A DNA stretch of 64,000 nt, taken from the NCBI GenBank assembly GCA_902801485.1, contig CADCIP010000016.1, positions 30,314 through 94,313 on the forward strand, given 5' to 3'. The notes beneath the pieces were generated by a model. It was not told where the DNA came from. It saw only the letters and a list, made by a program, of their open reading frames with translations, and did no database searches. Of the stretch, positions 42,650 to 52,159 are shown piece after piece. A program made the translations under genes and the position numbers. The stretch is from an uncultured Bacteroidales bacterium. GTDB taxonomy: Bacteria; Bacteroidota; Bacteroidia; Bacteroidales; Bacteroidaceae. Each line of letters starts with the position of its first letter. Position 1 is the stretch's first letter.

Positions 42650-44116
42650 TTAAAATTCTGCGTTCTTGGGAGTACGGGGGAAGGGGATGACATCACGGAT
42701 GTTCTGCATACCGGTTACGAAGAGTATCAGACGTTCGAAACCGAGGCCGAAACCTGCATGGGGGCAGCTTCCGTACTTGCGGGTATCAAGATACCACCAC
42801 AAATGGGTCATATCCATCTTACGACGCTCTATCTCTGCCATCAGCTTGTCATAGCTTGCCTCACGGACAGAACCGCCTATAATCTCGCCGATAGAGGGGA
42901 AAAGAACATCGGTGCCCTGCATAGTAGGACCAGGTGCTACGCAACCTTTGTAACCTACAGAACCGCCTTCGGGCGTTGCAGGGTTCTGCTTCATATAGAA
43001 TGACTTGATAGCTGTGGGATAGTCGGTCATGATGACAGGCTTCTTGAAATGCTCCTCTACCAGGTAGCGCTCATGCTCAGAGGCTAAGTCGTCGCCCCAG
43101 TTGCAGGGGAACTCGAACTTCTTACCGTTCTTGATGGCTTCCTGCAGGATGTTGATACCCTCGGTGTAGGGCAGACGAACGAAGTTGTCCTTCAGTACAC
43201 CCTCGAGACGAGGAATCAAATCCTGATTTGGGGTAATAAACTTGTTGTTGTTGATAAATTCCAGGTCGTCCTTGCATTTCTCTAATGCCCAGCGCACGCA
43301 GTATTTGATGAAGTCTTCTTCCAAGTCCATCAACTCTTCCTGGTCAAGAAAAGCAACCTCAGGCTCTATCATCCAGAACTCTGCCAAATGACGCGGGGTA
43401 TTGCTGTTTTCGGCACGGAAGGTAGGACCGAAGGTGTAAATGGCACCCAGCGCAGTTGCTCCTAACTCGCCTTCCAACTGACCAGATACGGTAAGAGAGG
43501 TCTGCTCGCCAAAGAAATCATCGTCGTAGATAATCTTTCCCTGCTCGTCCTTCTTCAGGTCGTAAAGGTTCTTGGTGGTTACCTGGAACATATTTCCTGC
43601 ACCCTCGCAGTCGGAGGCTGTGATAAGGGGCGTGTGGAAATAGAAGTATCCGTGCTCATGGAAATAAGTATGGATGGCCATTGCCATATTGTGGCGGATA
43701 CGCAGGATGGCGCCAAAGAGGTTGGTGCGGGGACGCAGATGAGCCACGGTGCGAAGATATTCCATAGAAGCACCTTTCTTCTGCAGAGGATAGGTGTTAT
43801 CACAATCGCCTAAAATCTCTATGGCTGTTGCCTGAATTTCACTGGCCTGACCGGCTGCGGGACTTTCAACCAACTTGCCTTCGACACTGATGCAGGCACC
43901 TGTGGTGATACGTTTGATGGTCTCCTCGGGAAAGTTGGCCTCGTCGCCTACAATCTGTACGCTTTTGACGGTGCTACCATCGTTCAGGGCTATAAAGAAT
44001 ATACCCTTGGAACCACGCTTAGAGCGCACCCAACCCTTTACACAAATGGAAGCCTCCTCGCTCCCCCCCTGGGGGAGTGCCATGTTGAGGACATCTATTA
44101 TTTTTGTTCTTTTCAT
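42650..44116 (-). CDS. asnS: Asparaginyl-tRNA synthetase
   Basis: The 488-residue class II synthetase charges tRNA-Asn. It has an OB-fold start ([23 protein letters not shown]), motif 2 ([20 protein letters not shown]) and motif 3 ([15 protein letters not shown]). Two features are odd. The N-terminus ([14 protein letters not shown]) is partly translated palindrome, and near residue 370 [20 protein letters not shown] stands between MKQN and GTDVLFP, where I recall only about six residues in the E. coli enzyme. Both are in frame and outside the catalytic motifs. It stands between the palindrome-rich gap and rluB. Confidence 0.95.
   Translation of the reverse strand: MKRTKIIDVLNMALPQGGSEEASICVKGWVRSKRGSKGIFFIALNDGSTVKSVQIVGDEANFPEETIKRITTGACISVEGKLVESPAAGQASEIQATAIEILGDCDNTYPLQKKGASMEYLRTVAHLRPRTNLFGAILRIRHNMAMAIHTYFHEHGYFYFHTPLITASDCEGAGNMFQVTTKNLYDLKKDEQGKIIYDDDFFGEQTSLTVSGQLEGELGATALGAIYTFGPTFRAENSNTPRHLAEFWMIEPEVAFLDQEELMDLEEDFIKYCVRWALEKCKDDLEFINNNKFITPNQDLIPRLEGVLKDNFVRLPYTEGINILQEAIKNGKKFEFPCNWGDDLASEHERYLVEEHFKKPVIMTDYPTAIKSFYMKQNPATPEGGSVGYKGCVAPGPTMQGTDVLFPSIGEIIGGSVREASYDKLMAEIERRKMDMTHLWWYLDTRKYGSCPHAGFGLGFERLILFVTGMQNIRDVIPFPRTPKNAEF
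44061..44076. repeat. Dispersed palindrome inside asnS
   Basis: CTCCCCCCCTGGGGGAG-type palindrome, translated as LPQGGS at residues 14-19 of AsnRS. Confidence 0.8.
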
Positions 44117-44151
44117 CTTGCTTTCTGTTTATTCTTATTTCGATAATTCCA

Positions 44152-44169
44152 CTCCCCTAGGGGGGGGGG
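44152..44169. repeat. Dispersed palindrome between rluB and asnS
   Basis: CTCCCCTAGGGGGGGGGA, an imperfect copy ending about 13 bases after the rluB stop (minus strand). A GACGGAGAGGG flank follows. Confidence 0.7.
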
Positions 44170-44181
44170 ACGGAGAGGGTC

Positions 44182-45471
44182 TTATTCAAACGCTCCCATG
44201 CGCAGCATGTTCACTTCCTGCTCTGTGAGGAAGCGCCAGTCGCCACGACGAACATTCTTCTTGGTAAGACCGGCAAAGAATACACGGTCCAACTTGATTA
44301 CCTTATAACCCAGACTTTCGAAGATACGGCGTACAATACGGTTTCGTCCGCTGTGAATCTCGATGCCTACCTGCTTGTGGTCTGTTTCGCTGGCATACTC
44401 GATGGCATCAGCATGAATTTCGCCATCCTCCAACTGGATGCCCTCGGCAATCATGCGCATGTCGGCAGCGGTAACATTTTTATTAAGGTACACATGATAA
44501 ATTTTCTTCTTCATAAACTGAGGATGGGTAAGCTTGCTGGCCAACTCGCCATCGTTGGTAAGCAGGAGCACACCCGTTGTGTTGCGGTCCAGGCGACCAA
44601 CGGGATAGATACGCTCGCGACAAGCACCCTTAACAAGATCCATAACGGTCTTGCGGTTCTGCGGGTCATCGCTGGTAGTAACATAATCCTTGGGTTTGTT
44701 CAGGAGAATATAAACCTTCTTCTCTATGCTTACCAACTGGTCGTGGAACAACACGGAATCTGAACGCTTAACCTTGGTACCCAACTCGGTAACGACCTGA
44801 CCGTTCACCTTTACTACGCCAGCTTCGATGAAGGTATCTGCCTCACGACGACTGCATACGCCGGCGTTGGCAAGAAATTTATTCAGACGGATTGGTTCAT
44901 CGGGATCTATGTGAGTCTCCTTGTACTCAATCTGCTTTTTCATGCTGTACTTGGCATTCGGATTGTAACCGCCTGTGCGGGGGCGCATACCGGGTCTTCC
45001 ACCCTTAGGAGCGTAGCCTGAACCAGCAACACGATTATAACCGCCTGTGCGGGGACGGAAGCCCCCTCTATCTCCCCCTTTGGGGGAGTATCCTTCGCCG
45101 CCTGCATTATAGCGGGGACGGGGCTGATAGCCTCCCTCGCGGGGCTGACGGGACTGATAACCGCCTTCTTCACCTGCATTATAGCGGGGACGGGGCTGAT
45201 AGCCTCCCTCGCGGGACTGACGGGGCTGATAGCCGCCTTCGCCACCTGCATTATAGCGAGGACGGGGCTGATAAGGTCTGCTGACCTGACCCTCTGAATT
45301 GCTGCTGAATGCTGGGCGGTTGATACGCGGACGCAAAGTACGTCCCTGAGCGTTATATCTAGGGGGATAATTGTTTTCACTTCCATAATGCTGAGGGCGG
45401 TAACCATCGCGGCCTTCACTCTCACTCTTCTCGGAGAACTTTTCTCTCCAGCTTTCGTCTTCTGTAATCAT
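44182..45471 (-). CDS. rluB: 23S rRNA pseudouridine synthase (RluB-like) with Arg/Gly-rich tail
   Basis: The last 240 residues are a classic S4-domain pseudouridine synthase: IRLNKFLANAGVCSRREADTF (S4), then YPVGRLDRNTTGVLLLTNDG with the catalytic Asp, then SGRNRIVRRIFESLGYKV. The target is probably U2605 of 23S rRNA. The first 190 residues are low complexity (Gly, Arg, Tyr, Pro, Gln), with the motif EGGYQPRPRYNAG in a 24-residue repeat present three times. Such a tail suggests RNA binding or phase behaviour, but this is inference. One palindrome copy lies in it (GYSPKGGDRGG). The core is normal length, the tail is the addition. Confidence 0.9.
   Translation of the reverse strand: MITEDESWREKFSEKSESEGRDGYRPQHYGSENNYPPRYNAQGRTLRPRINRPAFSSNSEGQVSRPYQPRPRYNAGGEGGYQPRQSREGGYQPRPRYNAGEEGGYQSRQPREGGYQPRPRYNAGGEGYSPKGGDRGGFRPRTGGYNRVAGSGYAPKGGRPGMRPRTGGYNPNAKYSMKKQIEYKETHIDPDEPIRLNKFLANAGVCSRREADTFIEAGVVKVNGQVVTELGTKVKRSDSVLFHDQLVSIEKKVYILLNKPKDYVTTSDDPQNRKTVMDLVKGACRERIYPVGRLDRNTTGVLLLTNDGELASKLTHPQFMKKKIYHVYLNKNVTAADMRMIAEGIQLEDGEIHADAIEYASETDHKQVGIEIHSGRNRIVRRIFESLGYKVIKLDRVFFAGLTKKNVRRGDWRFLTEQEVNMLRMGAFE
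45072..45088. repeat. Dispersed palindrome inside rluB
   Basis: The perfect 17-bp core CTCCCCCTTTGGGGGAG, identical to that at 15850-15866, is translated as YSPKGG in the low-complexity tail of RluB. Confidence 0.88.
45101..45316. repeat. 72-bp tandem repeat in rluB
   Basis: The word CCTGCATTATAGCG starts at 45101, 45173 and 45245, so the period is 72 bp (24 codons). The unit encodes the Arg/Gly/Tyr-rich tail of RluB. Copy-number change would keep the frame. Confidence 0.85.
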
Positions 45472-45510
45472 AAATCTTTTTCCTTTTAAAAGTGCTTTTA
45501 TAAATAATAA

Positions 45511-46857
45511 TTATATACCTATATATGTGTGAGGAGTTATGGCCCGCAGCTCTTCCTTCACAGATTCGCTTACGTTGAGCTCCTCGATAAAATTCTTGAT
45601 TGTGGCCTCGTCAATTCCCTTTCCGGTACGGGTAAGAGCCTTGAGAGCCTCGTAGGGATGAGGATAAGCCTCACGACGAAGAATGGTCTGAATGGCCTCG
45701 GCGCAAACAGCCCAGCAGTTATCCAAATCGCGATTGATAGCCTCCTGATTCAATACCAACTTGCGCAAGCCTTTAAGAGTACTGCCAATACTGATGAGCA
45801 TATGGCCCATGGGAACACCTATATTGCGCAGAACGGTGCTATCCGTAAGGTCGCGTTGCAAACGGCTTACAGGTAACTTCTGGCTGAGGTGCAACAGGAT
45901 GGCATTGGCAATGCCCAGATTGCCCTCTGAGTTCTCGAAGTCGATGGGATTCACCTTATGGGGCATAGCACTGGATCCTACCTCTCCGGCCTTTATCTTC
46001 TGACGGAAATACTCCATAGAAACATACTGCCAGAAATCGCGGTCGAGGTCGATAATAATGGTGTTGATTCGCTTCATGGCATCGAAGATAGCGCCCAAGC
46101 AGTCGTAGTTACTAATCTGGGTGGTGTATTCCTCGCGTTCCAAGCCTAATTTCTCTGCGACGAACTTAGCCCCAAACTCGCGCCAGTCATACTGAGGATA
46201 AGCCACATGGTGAGCGTTGAAGTTTCCTGTAGCACCACCAAACTTAGCAGTTACAGGACACTGACGCAGCATTTCCAGCTGACGCTGCAGACGATACACG
46301 AATACCATTACCTCCTTACCCAAACGGGTGGGGCTGGCGGGCTGTCCGTGTGTCTTTGCCAACATGGGAACGTCTTTCCACTCTTCGGCATAAGCTGCCA
46401 GTTGATCTATCAGTTCCTGAAGAAGTGGGTAGTAAACCTGCTCCAGCGACTCTTTTACGCTTAAGGGTACACTGGTGTTATTGATATCCTGTGAGGTAAG
46501 TCCGAAATGGATAAACTCCTTGTAAGGCTCTAATCCGCCAATAGCATCGAACTGTTCCTTGATAAAATACTCGACAGCTTTAACATCATGATTGGTAACC
46601 TTTTCTATGTCCTTTACTCGTTGTGCGTCCTTCTCGGAGAAGTCCATATAGATCTTTCTTAAAACCACAAACAGATTCTGGGGGAAAGAAGCCAACTGAG
46701 GGAGGGGTAATTCACAAAGAGTAATGAAATACTCAATTTCAACCCTTACACGATAACGGATAAGAGCAAACTCTGAAAAATAACCAGCTAAGGTTTCTGT
46801 TTTTTTACGATAGCGACCGTCAACAGGGGAAATGGCCGTTAACAAATTTAGTTCCAT
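45511..46857 (-). CDS. purB: Adenylosuccinate lyase
   Basis: The 448-residue protein belongs to the fumarase/aspartase superfamily: AISPVDGRYRKKTETLAGYFSE at the start, TSQDINNTSVPL, and the signature GSSAMPHKVNPIDFENSEG. It catalyses two steps of purine synthesis (SAICAR and adenylosuccinate cleavage). It is 39 bases upstream of rluB on the same strand, with no obvious terminator between them. Confidence 0.96.
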   Translation of the reverse strand: MELNLLTAISPVDGRYRKKTETLAGYFSEFALIRYRVRVEIEYFITLCELPLPQLASFPQNLFVVLRKIYMDFSEKDAQRVKDIEKVTNHDVKAVEYFIKEQFDAIGGLEPYKEFIHFGLTSQDINNTSVPLSVKESLEQVYYPLLQELIDQLAAYAEEWKDVPMLAKTHGQPASPTRLGKEVMVFVYRLQRQLEMLRQCPVTAKFGGATGNFNAHHVAYPQYDWREFGAKFVAEKLGLEREEYTTQISNYDCLGAIFDAMKRINTIIIDLDRDFWQYVSMEYFRQKIKAGEVGSSAMPHKVNPIDFENSEGNLGIANAILLHLSQKLPVSRLQRDLTDSTVLRNIGVPMGHMLISIGSTLKGLRKLVLNQEAINRDLDNCWAVCAEAIQTILRREAYPHPYEALKALTRTGKGIDEATIKNFIEELNVSESVKEELRAITPHTYIGI

Positions 46858-46903
46858 AGCTAAACTACTAATACGTGCTTCAATTTTTTTTTCTGTGCAA
46901 AAG

Positions 46904-46981
46904 TGGTGGGCGTTGACGGATTCGAACCGCCGACCCTCTGCTTGTAAGGCAGATGCTCTGAACCAGCTGAGCTAAACGCCC
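46904..46981 (-). tRNA. tRNA-Val (TAC)
   Basis: On the minus strand GGGCGTT/AACGCCC forms the acceptor stem; the D arm is AGCTCAGCTGGTTCAGAGC, the anticodon stem is TCTGC/GCAGA with loop CTTACAA (anticodon TAC, reading GUA), and the T arm holds GGCGGTTCGAATCCGTC. Discriminator A at 46907 is followed by an encoded CCA (46904-46906). Confidence 0.97.
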
Positions 46982-47011
46982 GTTCACACGCCCCCTTCAA
47001 GAAATGCGGAG

Positions 47012-47019
47012 CAAAGTTA
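47012..47019 (-). promoter_or_regulatory. -7 element TAACTTTG for tRNA-Val
   Basis: On the minus strand TAACTTTG fits TAnnTTTG and lies about 30 bases before the mature tRNA 5' end. Confidence 0.6.
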
Positions 47020-47060
47020 GTACTTTTCTTCGGACTACCAAAACATTTCCATAAATATTT

Positions 47061-48161
47061 TTATTTAGATGCGAATCTGCGTGATTGCTCCTCGATAAGG
47101 GTGCTATCCTGGAAATAGTTTATCTTCATGGCGCGACGCACCTCGTCCATTGTCTGGCAGGCTGTCTCACGAGCAACTTCGCACCCCTTCTTCAGGATTT
47201 CATATACCTGTGGAATGTCCTTCTCGAACTCTGCACGACGCTGACGAATAGGCTCCAATGTTTCTTGTAATACACTCATTAAGAGTTTCTTGCATTTCAT
47301 GTCGCCCAAACCGCCACGTGTGTAGTGATCCTTCATTTCCTGCAGGGTCTGATAATCTGCGGTCATCGCAGCTACCATCTCATCTGTTGCAAAGGCATCC
47401 AGATAGGTAAATACGGTATTGCCCTCGAGATGTCCGGGGTCGTTTACTTGAAGGTGTGTGGGGTCTGTGTACATACCCTTTACTTTCCTGTTTACTTCAT
47501 CGGCTGAGTCGGAAAGATAAATGCAGTTACCAAGGCTCTTGCTCATCTTTGCCTTACCATCTGTGCCGGGCAGACGCAGACAGGCAGCATTCTCGGGCAA
47601 AAGAATGTTGGGCTCTATCAGGGTATCGCCATAAATATTGTTGAACTTGCGCACAATTTCGCGGCACTGCTCCAGCATAGGTTCCTGATCCTCGCCAGCT
47701 GGAACTGTGGTTGCCTTAAACATTGTTATATCTGCAGCCTGAGAGATCGGGTATGTGAAGAATCCTACGGGAATGCTCTCTCCGTTAAAACCACGCATCT
47801 GAACTTCGGTCTTAACGGTTGGGTTGCGTTGCAAGCGACTTACGCTAACCATATCCATGAAGTAGAAGGAGAGTTCGCAGAGCTCGGGAATCTGGCTTTG
47901 AATAAATAAGGTACTCTTGGAAGGGTCCAGTCCGGCAGCCAGATAATCCAGTGCTACCTCTATGACGTTCTGACGTACTTTCTCTGGATTTTCGATATTA
48001 TCGGTTAATGCTTGCGCATCGGCCTCGAAGATAAAAATCTTGTCGTACAAGCCTGAATTCTGCAGCTCAACTCTACGGCGGAGTGAGCCTACATAGTGGC
48101 CGATGTGCAGCTTTCCGGTTGGGCGGTCGCCCGTAAGAATAATCTTTTCTTTTGGTTCCAT
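47061..48161 (-). CDS. trpS: Tryptophanyl-tRNA synthetase
   Basis: The 366-residue class I synthetase charges tRNA-Trp. It has the HIGH motif at 19-22 ([18 protein letters not shown]), [14 protein letters not shown], and the KMSKS motif in [10 protein letters not shown]. Length is slightly above the usual 330-340. It stands alone between the tRNA-Val gene and an inverted-repeat gap before mutL. Confidence 0.96.
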   Translation of the reverse strand: MEPKEKIILTGDRPTGKLHIGHYVGSLRRRVELQNSGLYDKIFIFEADAQALTDNIENPEKVRQNVIEVALDYLAAGLDPSKSTLFIQSQIPELCELSFYFMDMVSVSRLQRNPTVKTEVQMRGFNGESIPVGFFTYPISQAADITMFKATTVPAGEDQEPMLEQCREIVRKFNNIYGDTLIEPNILLPENAACLRLPGTDGKAKMSKSLGNCIYLSDSADEVNRKVKGMYTDPTHLQVNDPGHLEGNTVFTYLDAFATDEMVAAMTADYQTLQEMKDHYTRGGLGDMKCKKLLMSVLQETLEPIRQRRAEFEKDIPQVYEILKKGCEVARETACQTMDEVRRAMKINYFQDSTLIEEQSRRFASK

Positions 48162-48187
48162 TGTCTTTATATGTAATTAATATATTT

Positions 48188-48339
48188 AAGTTTCTGGAGT
48201 TATAAGATGAAGTTAAATAGGGAGTTATGCGCTACGCGCAGGAATTTAAGCCGGCAAGCTGGCTGGACGATAGAGTTGGATGCTGTCTGCCTATATGGTA
48301 TTTTCCTTTTTATAACTTCCATTTTTACTTCCGAAACTT
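48188..48339. repeat. Possible small inverted-repeat (MITE-like) element between mutL and trpS
   Basis: AAGTTTC near 48188 and GAAACTT near 48333 are complementary ends, and both are followed inwards by GGAGTTATAA/TTATAACTTCC-like words, imperfectly placed. The centre contains GCGCTACGCGC and GCCGGCAAGCTGGC palindromes. The 152-bp span has no reading frame. It may be a decayed MITE or a folded RNA; evidence is weak. Confidence 0.35.
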
Positions 48340-48352
48340 CAGTTAATTGATA

Positions 48353-50185
48353 TTAGCGCCCGAATAATTTGTCGATCTGAGTATGTTCCAAGATAGAAAC
48401 AATCACTTTTCCGGTAGGTGTAAGGTTAGGATTCTGGCATTGGAACAGTTCGCCAAGCAATGTTTCCATTTCTTGGTTGGTTAATGCCTGACCTGCTACA
48501 ATTGCTGCGTTGCGTGCCATTACCAGGGCTATGCGATGCTGTAATTCATTTTCCGCACCGGTTTCTTTTTCTTTGACAGTCTCCACCATTTGGTTAAGTA
48601 CTATTACAGGATTGGCACCTTCCAGTTCAGAAGGTACGCCGTTAATGGAAAAACTTCCTCCGCCTAACGATTCAATATCAAATCCAAGCGAGCGCAATTC
48701 GTCTGTCATATCCTGGAACAAAATGCAATCAGAGGGAGTCAGTTGCAATAGTTCAGGAAAAAGGAGCCCTTGCGAGGATGCTTTCTGCCCCTCTATTTGC
48801 TTTAGGAATTTTTCGTATAGAATACGTTCATGAGCCCTGTGCTGGTCCACCATCATCAAGCCCGTCTGTATCGGTGTGAGAATATACTGACCACGATATT
48901 GGAAATGGCTGTTGCTCATCTCCATCTGTTTCTGAGTTCCGTCAGTAAAAAGGTTATCTGTTTGTTCTGTCTGTTCTTCTATGTGATAATCTTCTGCGTT
49001 CTCTGCTTTCGGAAGGTTTGAATAGAGCTGTTCCCAATTAACAGGGGCCTGCTTCAGATGTTTCCCCTCATTGGACCGGAAAGGATTATAATTATTATCG
49101 ACTTGCACACGAGGCGCATGGACATCAGAGATTTGGGTGTTGTCGAAGGTGGGAATGTCCGGCCTTCCCTCTACGTCAAAATCTATAGTGGGAACTGCAT
49201 TGAACTTACCCAACGAATCCTTGATGGCTGCGACAAGAATTTGCCAAATGGCCGAATCGTTTTCGAATTTTATCTCCGTCTTGGTAGGATGTATATTGAC
49301 ATCTATGTTTGCAGGATCTACCTCGAAATAAAGGAAGTAAGGAATCTGCTCGCCCTCGGGAATGAGATGGGCAAAGGCCTCAAGCACTGCCTTGTGAAAA
49401 TAGGGATGGCGCATATAACGGCCATTTACGAAGAAGTACTGATTAGTATTCTTCTTACGTGCTGCCTCCGGTTTACCCACAAAACCCTTGATGCGGGCTA
49501 AGGTGGTATCAACCTCGACCGATAGAAGTTGCTCGTTCAACTTCTTCCCAAATACATTTACTATCCGCTGTCTGAGATTGCAGGCAGGAAGCTTAGTAAT
49601 TAACGTGCCATTATGGGAAAGGGAGAAGCTGACAGTTGGATTCACTAATACGATGCGCTCAAATTCCTGGATGATATTATTCAATTCCGTCTGGTTGGAT
49701 TTTAGGAATTTACGCCGGGCGGGAACATTGAAAAAAAGGTTGCGAACCTCGATGTTGGCACCTATAGGGCACGAACATACTTCCTGCCCGGTAACATGAG
49801 ACCCTTCGATAGTAAGGTCCGTGCCCAACTCACTTTCTATTGTTCGGGTAAGAAGGTGCACCTGTGCGACGGCAGCTATGGAAGGTAGAGCTTCACCCCT
49901 GAATCCCATGGTATGCAGCGAGAACAGGTCTTCTGCCTTTTGGATTTTAGAGGTAGCATGACGCTCGAAAGCCATACGGGCATCCTGTTCACTCATTCCC
50001 TTTCCATCATCTATTACTTGGATAGAGGTCCGGCCTGCATCTGCCACAAGTACATCCACCGTTGATGCACCTGCATCAACAGCATTTTCCATCAGTTCCT
50101 TGATAACAGAAGAGGGGCGCTGAACGACCTCACCTGCGGCAATCTGATTGGCAACCGAATCTGGAAGAAGATGAATGATATCCAT
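48353..50185 (-). CDS. mutL: DNA mismatch repair protein MutL
   Basis: The 610-residue protein has the GHKL ATPase motifs [33 protein letters not shown] and [15 protein letters not shown], a linker at about 330-420, and the C-terminal dimer domain. It carries [12 protein letters not shown], which matches the endonuclease motif DQHAX2EX4E with Arg in the fourth place; this variant is common in Bacteroidetes as I recall. It nicks DNA or recruits downstream repair factors after MutS. It is the downstream end of a run with the 97-residue protein and the OstA-like gene. Confidence 0.95.
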   Translation of the reverse strand: MDIIHLLPDSVANQIAAGEVVQRPSSVIKELMENAVDAGASTVDVLVADAGRTSIQVIDDGKGMSEQDARMAFERHATSKIQKAEDLFSLHTMGFRGEALPSIAAVAQVHLLTRTIESELGTDLTIEGSHVTGQEVCSCPIGANIEVRNLFFNVPARRKFLKSNQTELNNIIQEFERIVLVNPTVSFSLSHNGTLITKLPACNLRQRIVNVFGKKLNEQLLSVEVDTTLARIKGFVGKPEAARKKNTNQYFFVNGRYMRHPYFHKAVLEAFAHLIPEGEQIPYFLYFEVDPANIDVNIHPTKTEIKFENDSAIWQILVAAIKDSLGKFNAVPTIDFDVEGRPDIPTFDNTQISDVHAPRVQVDNNYNPFRSNEGKHLKQAPVNWEQLYSNLPKAENAEDYHIEEQTEQTDNLFTDGTQKQMEMSNSHFQYRGQYILTPIQTGLMMVDQHRAHERILYEKFLKQIEGQKASSQGLLFPELLQLTPSDCILFQDMTDELRSLGFDIESLGGGSFSINGVPSELEGANPVIVLNQMVETVKEKETGAENELQHRIALVMARNAAIVAGQALTNQEMETLLGELFQCQNPNLTPTGKVIVSILEHTQIDKLFGR

Positions 50186-50189
50186 AGCT

Positions 50190-50483
50190 TTATCTCGTAC
50201 CTGTCATTATAAATCTCCAAATAATAAGTAAGACGACAATAAGGACTGCTGCCAACGGCCAGCCTATCCGGGCGCCATTCTCTTTATAACGTTGAGCACG
50301 AGGGGTGAAGTTGATAAAGGTGCCCTTGAACTTATCTGTATTGTAGGTTTTGTCTTCGGGTGTAAGTTCACCATTCTCACGCTTTGCCTGCTCAACTAAC
50401 TTCTGCAGTTTTTCCTTGCGCTCATCTGTATAAATGCTCACTCGTCTGAACTTGCGAGGCTGTCTGGTGCTGAACATTCCCAT
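50190..50483 (-). CDS. Small tail-anchored membrane protein, unknown function
   Basis: The 97-residue protein has a basic, soluble first part ([21 protein letters not shown], about 5-50), a middle ending [19 protein letters not shown], and one membrane segment at about 74-92 ([19 protein letters not shown]). I do not recognise a named family. It is four bases before mutL and eight after the OstA-like gene, in the same transcript, and seems to be conserved at this place in Bacteroidales. A helper of envelope assembly is possible but not shown. Confidence 0.82.
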   Translation of the reverse strand: MGMFSTRQPRKFRRVSIYTDERKEKLQKLVEQAKRENGELTPEDKTYNTDKFKGTFINFTPRAQRYKENGARIGWPLAAVLIVVLLIIWRFIMTGTR

Positions 50484-50491
50484 AATCCTAA

Positions 50492-52159
50492 TTATTTATC
50501 TTGTTTAATATCTGACAACTTCTGTTTCGGAGCAACACGCTGTACACTCTTCTTCAGTTCACTTCCCGCTTTCTTTCCTCGCCAGTTGAAAACATCCATT
50601 TTATCTACAGGGCGGATATAATCAAACCAGGCAAAGTTCGCAAGGTACAATTCATCAGGCGGAATTAACGGAACAGGATACATGGTACCAGTAGCAGCCG
50701 GCATCCACACATAGTTGACCTTTCGATTCTCGATAAATAACTTCAGCAGACTGGTCTCAGTGTGGTTCATCTCCACCATAACGCTGTCTTCGTTAAAGGG
50801 ATAATAGTTGAAATATACATTACCCATAGTGGTAGAAAGGTACATTTCGCCTTCTTTGAAATAGAAATGCATTTCTTTACCGGCTATCTGGTTATAATGA
50901 ATACTGTCTATCTTTTCTACGGAAAGGGCTTGGCGTAAGACTTGAACACTATCTAACGTGCTGTCATTAAAAAACGACTTTATCTCTTCGCCTAACATCT
51001 GCTGCCCTTCTTGCCACAAGATAGGGTCGTAGTACATAACCAAACAGGAGTCCTTGGAATTGTAGACCATCGAATCGCACACAGCTTGCATATCTTCGCG
51101 GAAAGCACGTACTCGTCTGTATGCATGCAGAACTCTGTACATACTGTCTGTATCTATAAAGTATGTAAATAACTTAAAGGTGTCTGCATGGGCAAACAAA
51201 GTATCCTTCTGAGAGAAGTCTATCACCAAAGCACTGTCATATGCCTCGCAATAGCCTATACTATCGACATAATAACAATAATTACCTGTTAGCATATTCT
51301 TGTTCTCGTCATCTGTATAGATAAAGTTGCCAAAGGCCTCGCCGATTTTTGTTTCTCCGTTCCAGACAACACTGTCGCCCACTAAGCGTTTTCCTTCATT
51401 TACGAGAATACTCCGGTCCAGCATATAAGACTCATCGGTCTTTGTGTTGTAATAGCCTAGTTCGGAATATATGTGGCTTTCTCCATTCTCGATATTGGAA
51501 GGTCCGACCACATGAGCAATGGCAGAATTAGTATTATAGTATAATGTATCAGAGAGCAGAACAGTCTTTGGAGGTTCCGGAGGTTCTGGATTAACCATCC
51601 TGACATTATAGTTAAAGATTGCCTGGTGAGTGGACGGCTGGTATTGCCCCCAATCACTGGTCAATTCGTTGCCCTGATCCAGGAGCCGGCCACCCTCGAA
51701 AAAATATCCCAGGTCATAAATCCTATCATAATCCAGACTATCTGTGTACAGAACTGTTTTCAAGTGTTTCAGTACTACATTATAACGGGCACGTGCCAGG
51801 CGGTCTATACCATTATAATACAACACCTCGCTGGTAAGCGTAAGCGTGTCGCCCTGCACCATGCGTACGTTTCCGAAAGCATCAAATGAATTTGTAGCCT
51901 CGTAAAAAAGAGCACTGTCGCAATACATGAGTGTGCCCTCATGGTCGAACTTGACATTTCCAACCAAAAACTGAGCAGTCTGATGAAGATGGTCGTTGTA
52001 ATACAATTTGTCGGCATGTAGCAAATGGACACGGCTGTCTTTGTCCGACGTTTTTTTTCTATTATTATTTGCCGAATTCCCGACTGGAGTAACTGCAAAT
52101 AGAAGACAAACGCCAAATAAGATGAGTGTACATATTACGGACAGACGATGATTCATCAC
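50492..52159 (-). CDS. OstA-like (LptA/LptD-N type) protein
   Basis: The 555-residue protein has a signal anchor (about 7-27) and beta-jelly-roll repeats of the OstA type: LLHADKLYYNDHLHQTAQFLVG, DAFGNVRMVQGDTLTLTSEVL and EAFGNFIYTDDENKNMLTGNY. OstA domains form the lipopolysaccharide bridge across the periplasm (LptA, LptD N-terminus). The Bacteroidetes version carries more than one such unit and its exact place in the bridge is not settled. Its first four bases overlap the SurA-like gene (ATGA). Confidence 0.85.
   Translation of the reverse strand: MMNHRLSVICTLILFGVCLLFAVTPVGNSANNNRKKTSDKDSRVHLLHADKLYYNDHLHQTAQFLVGNVKFDHEGTLMYCDSALFYEATNSFDAFGNVRMVQGDTLTLTSEVLYYNGIDRLARARYNVVLKHLKTVLYTDSLDYDRIYDLGYFFEGGRLLDQGNELTSDWGQYQPSTHQAIFNYNVRMVNPEPPEPPKTVLLSDTLYYNTNSAIAHVVGPSNIENGESHIYSELGYYNTKTDESYMLDRSILVNEGKRLVGDSVVWNGETKIGEAFGNFIYTDDENKNMLTGNYCYYVDSIGYCEAYDSALVIDFSQKDTLFAHADTFKLFTYFIDTDSMYRVLHAYRRVRAFREDMQAVCDSMVYNSKDSCLVMYYDPILWQEGQQMLGEEIKSFFNDSTLDSVQVLRQALSVEKIDSIHYNQIAGKEMHFYFKEGEMYLSTTMGNVYFNYYPFNEDSVMVEMNHTETSLLKLFIENRKVNYVWMPAATGTMYPVPLIPPDELYLANFAWFDYIRPVDKMDVFNWRGKKAGSELKKSVQRVAPKQKLSDIKQDK

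Noticed and set aside
45101-45316. CRISPR-like or regulatory tandem repeat in rluB
   Set aside because: The 72-bp period is in frame and encodes a consistent low-complexity protein repeat, so it is coding sequence.
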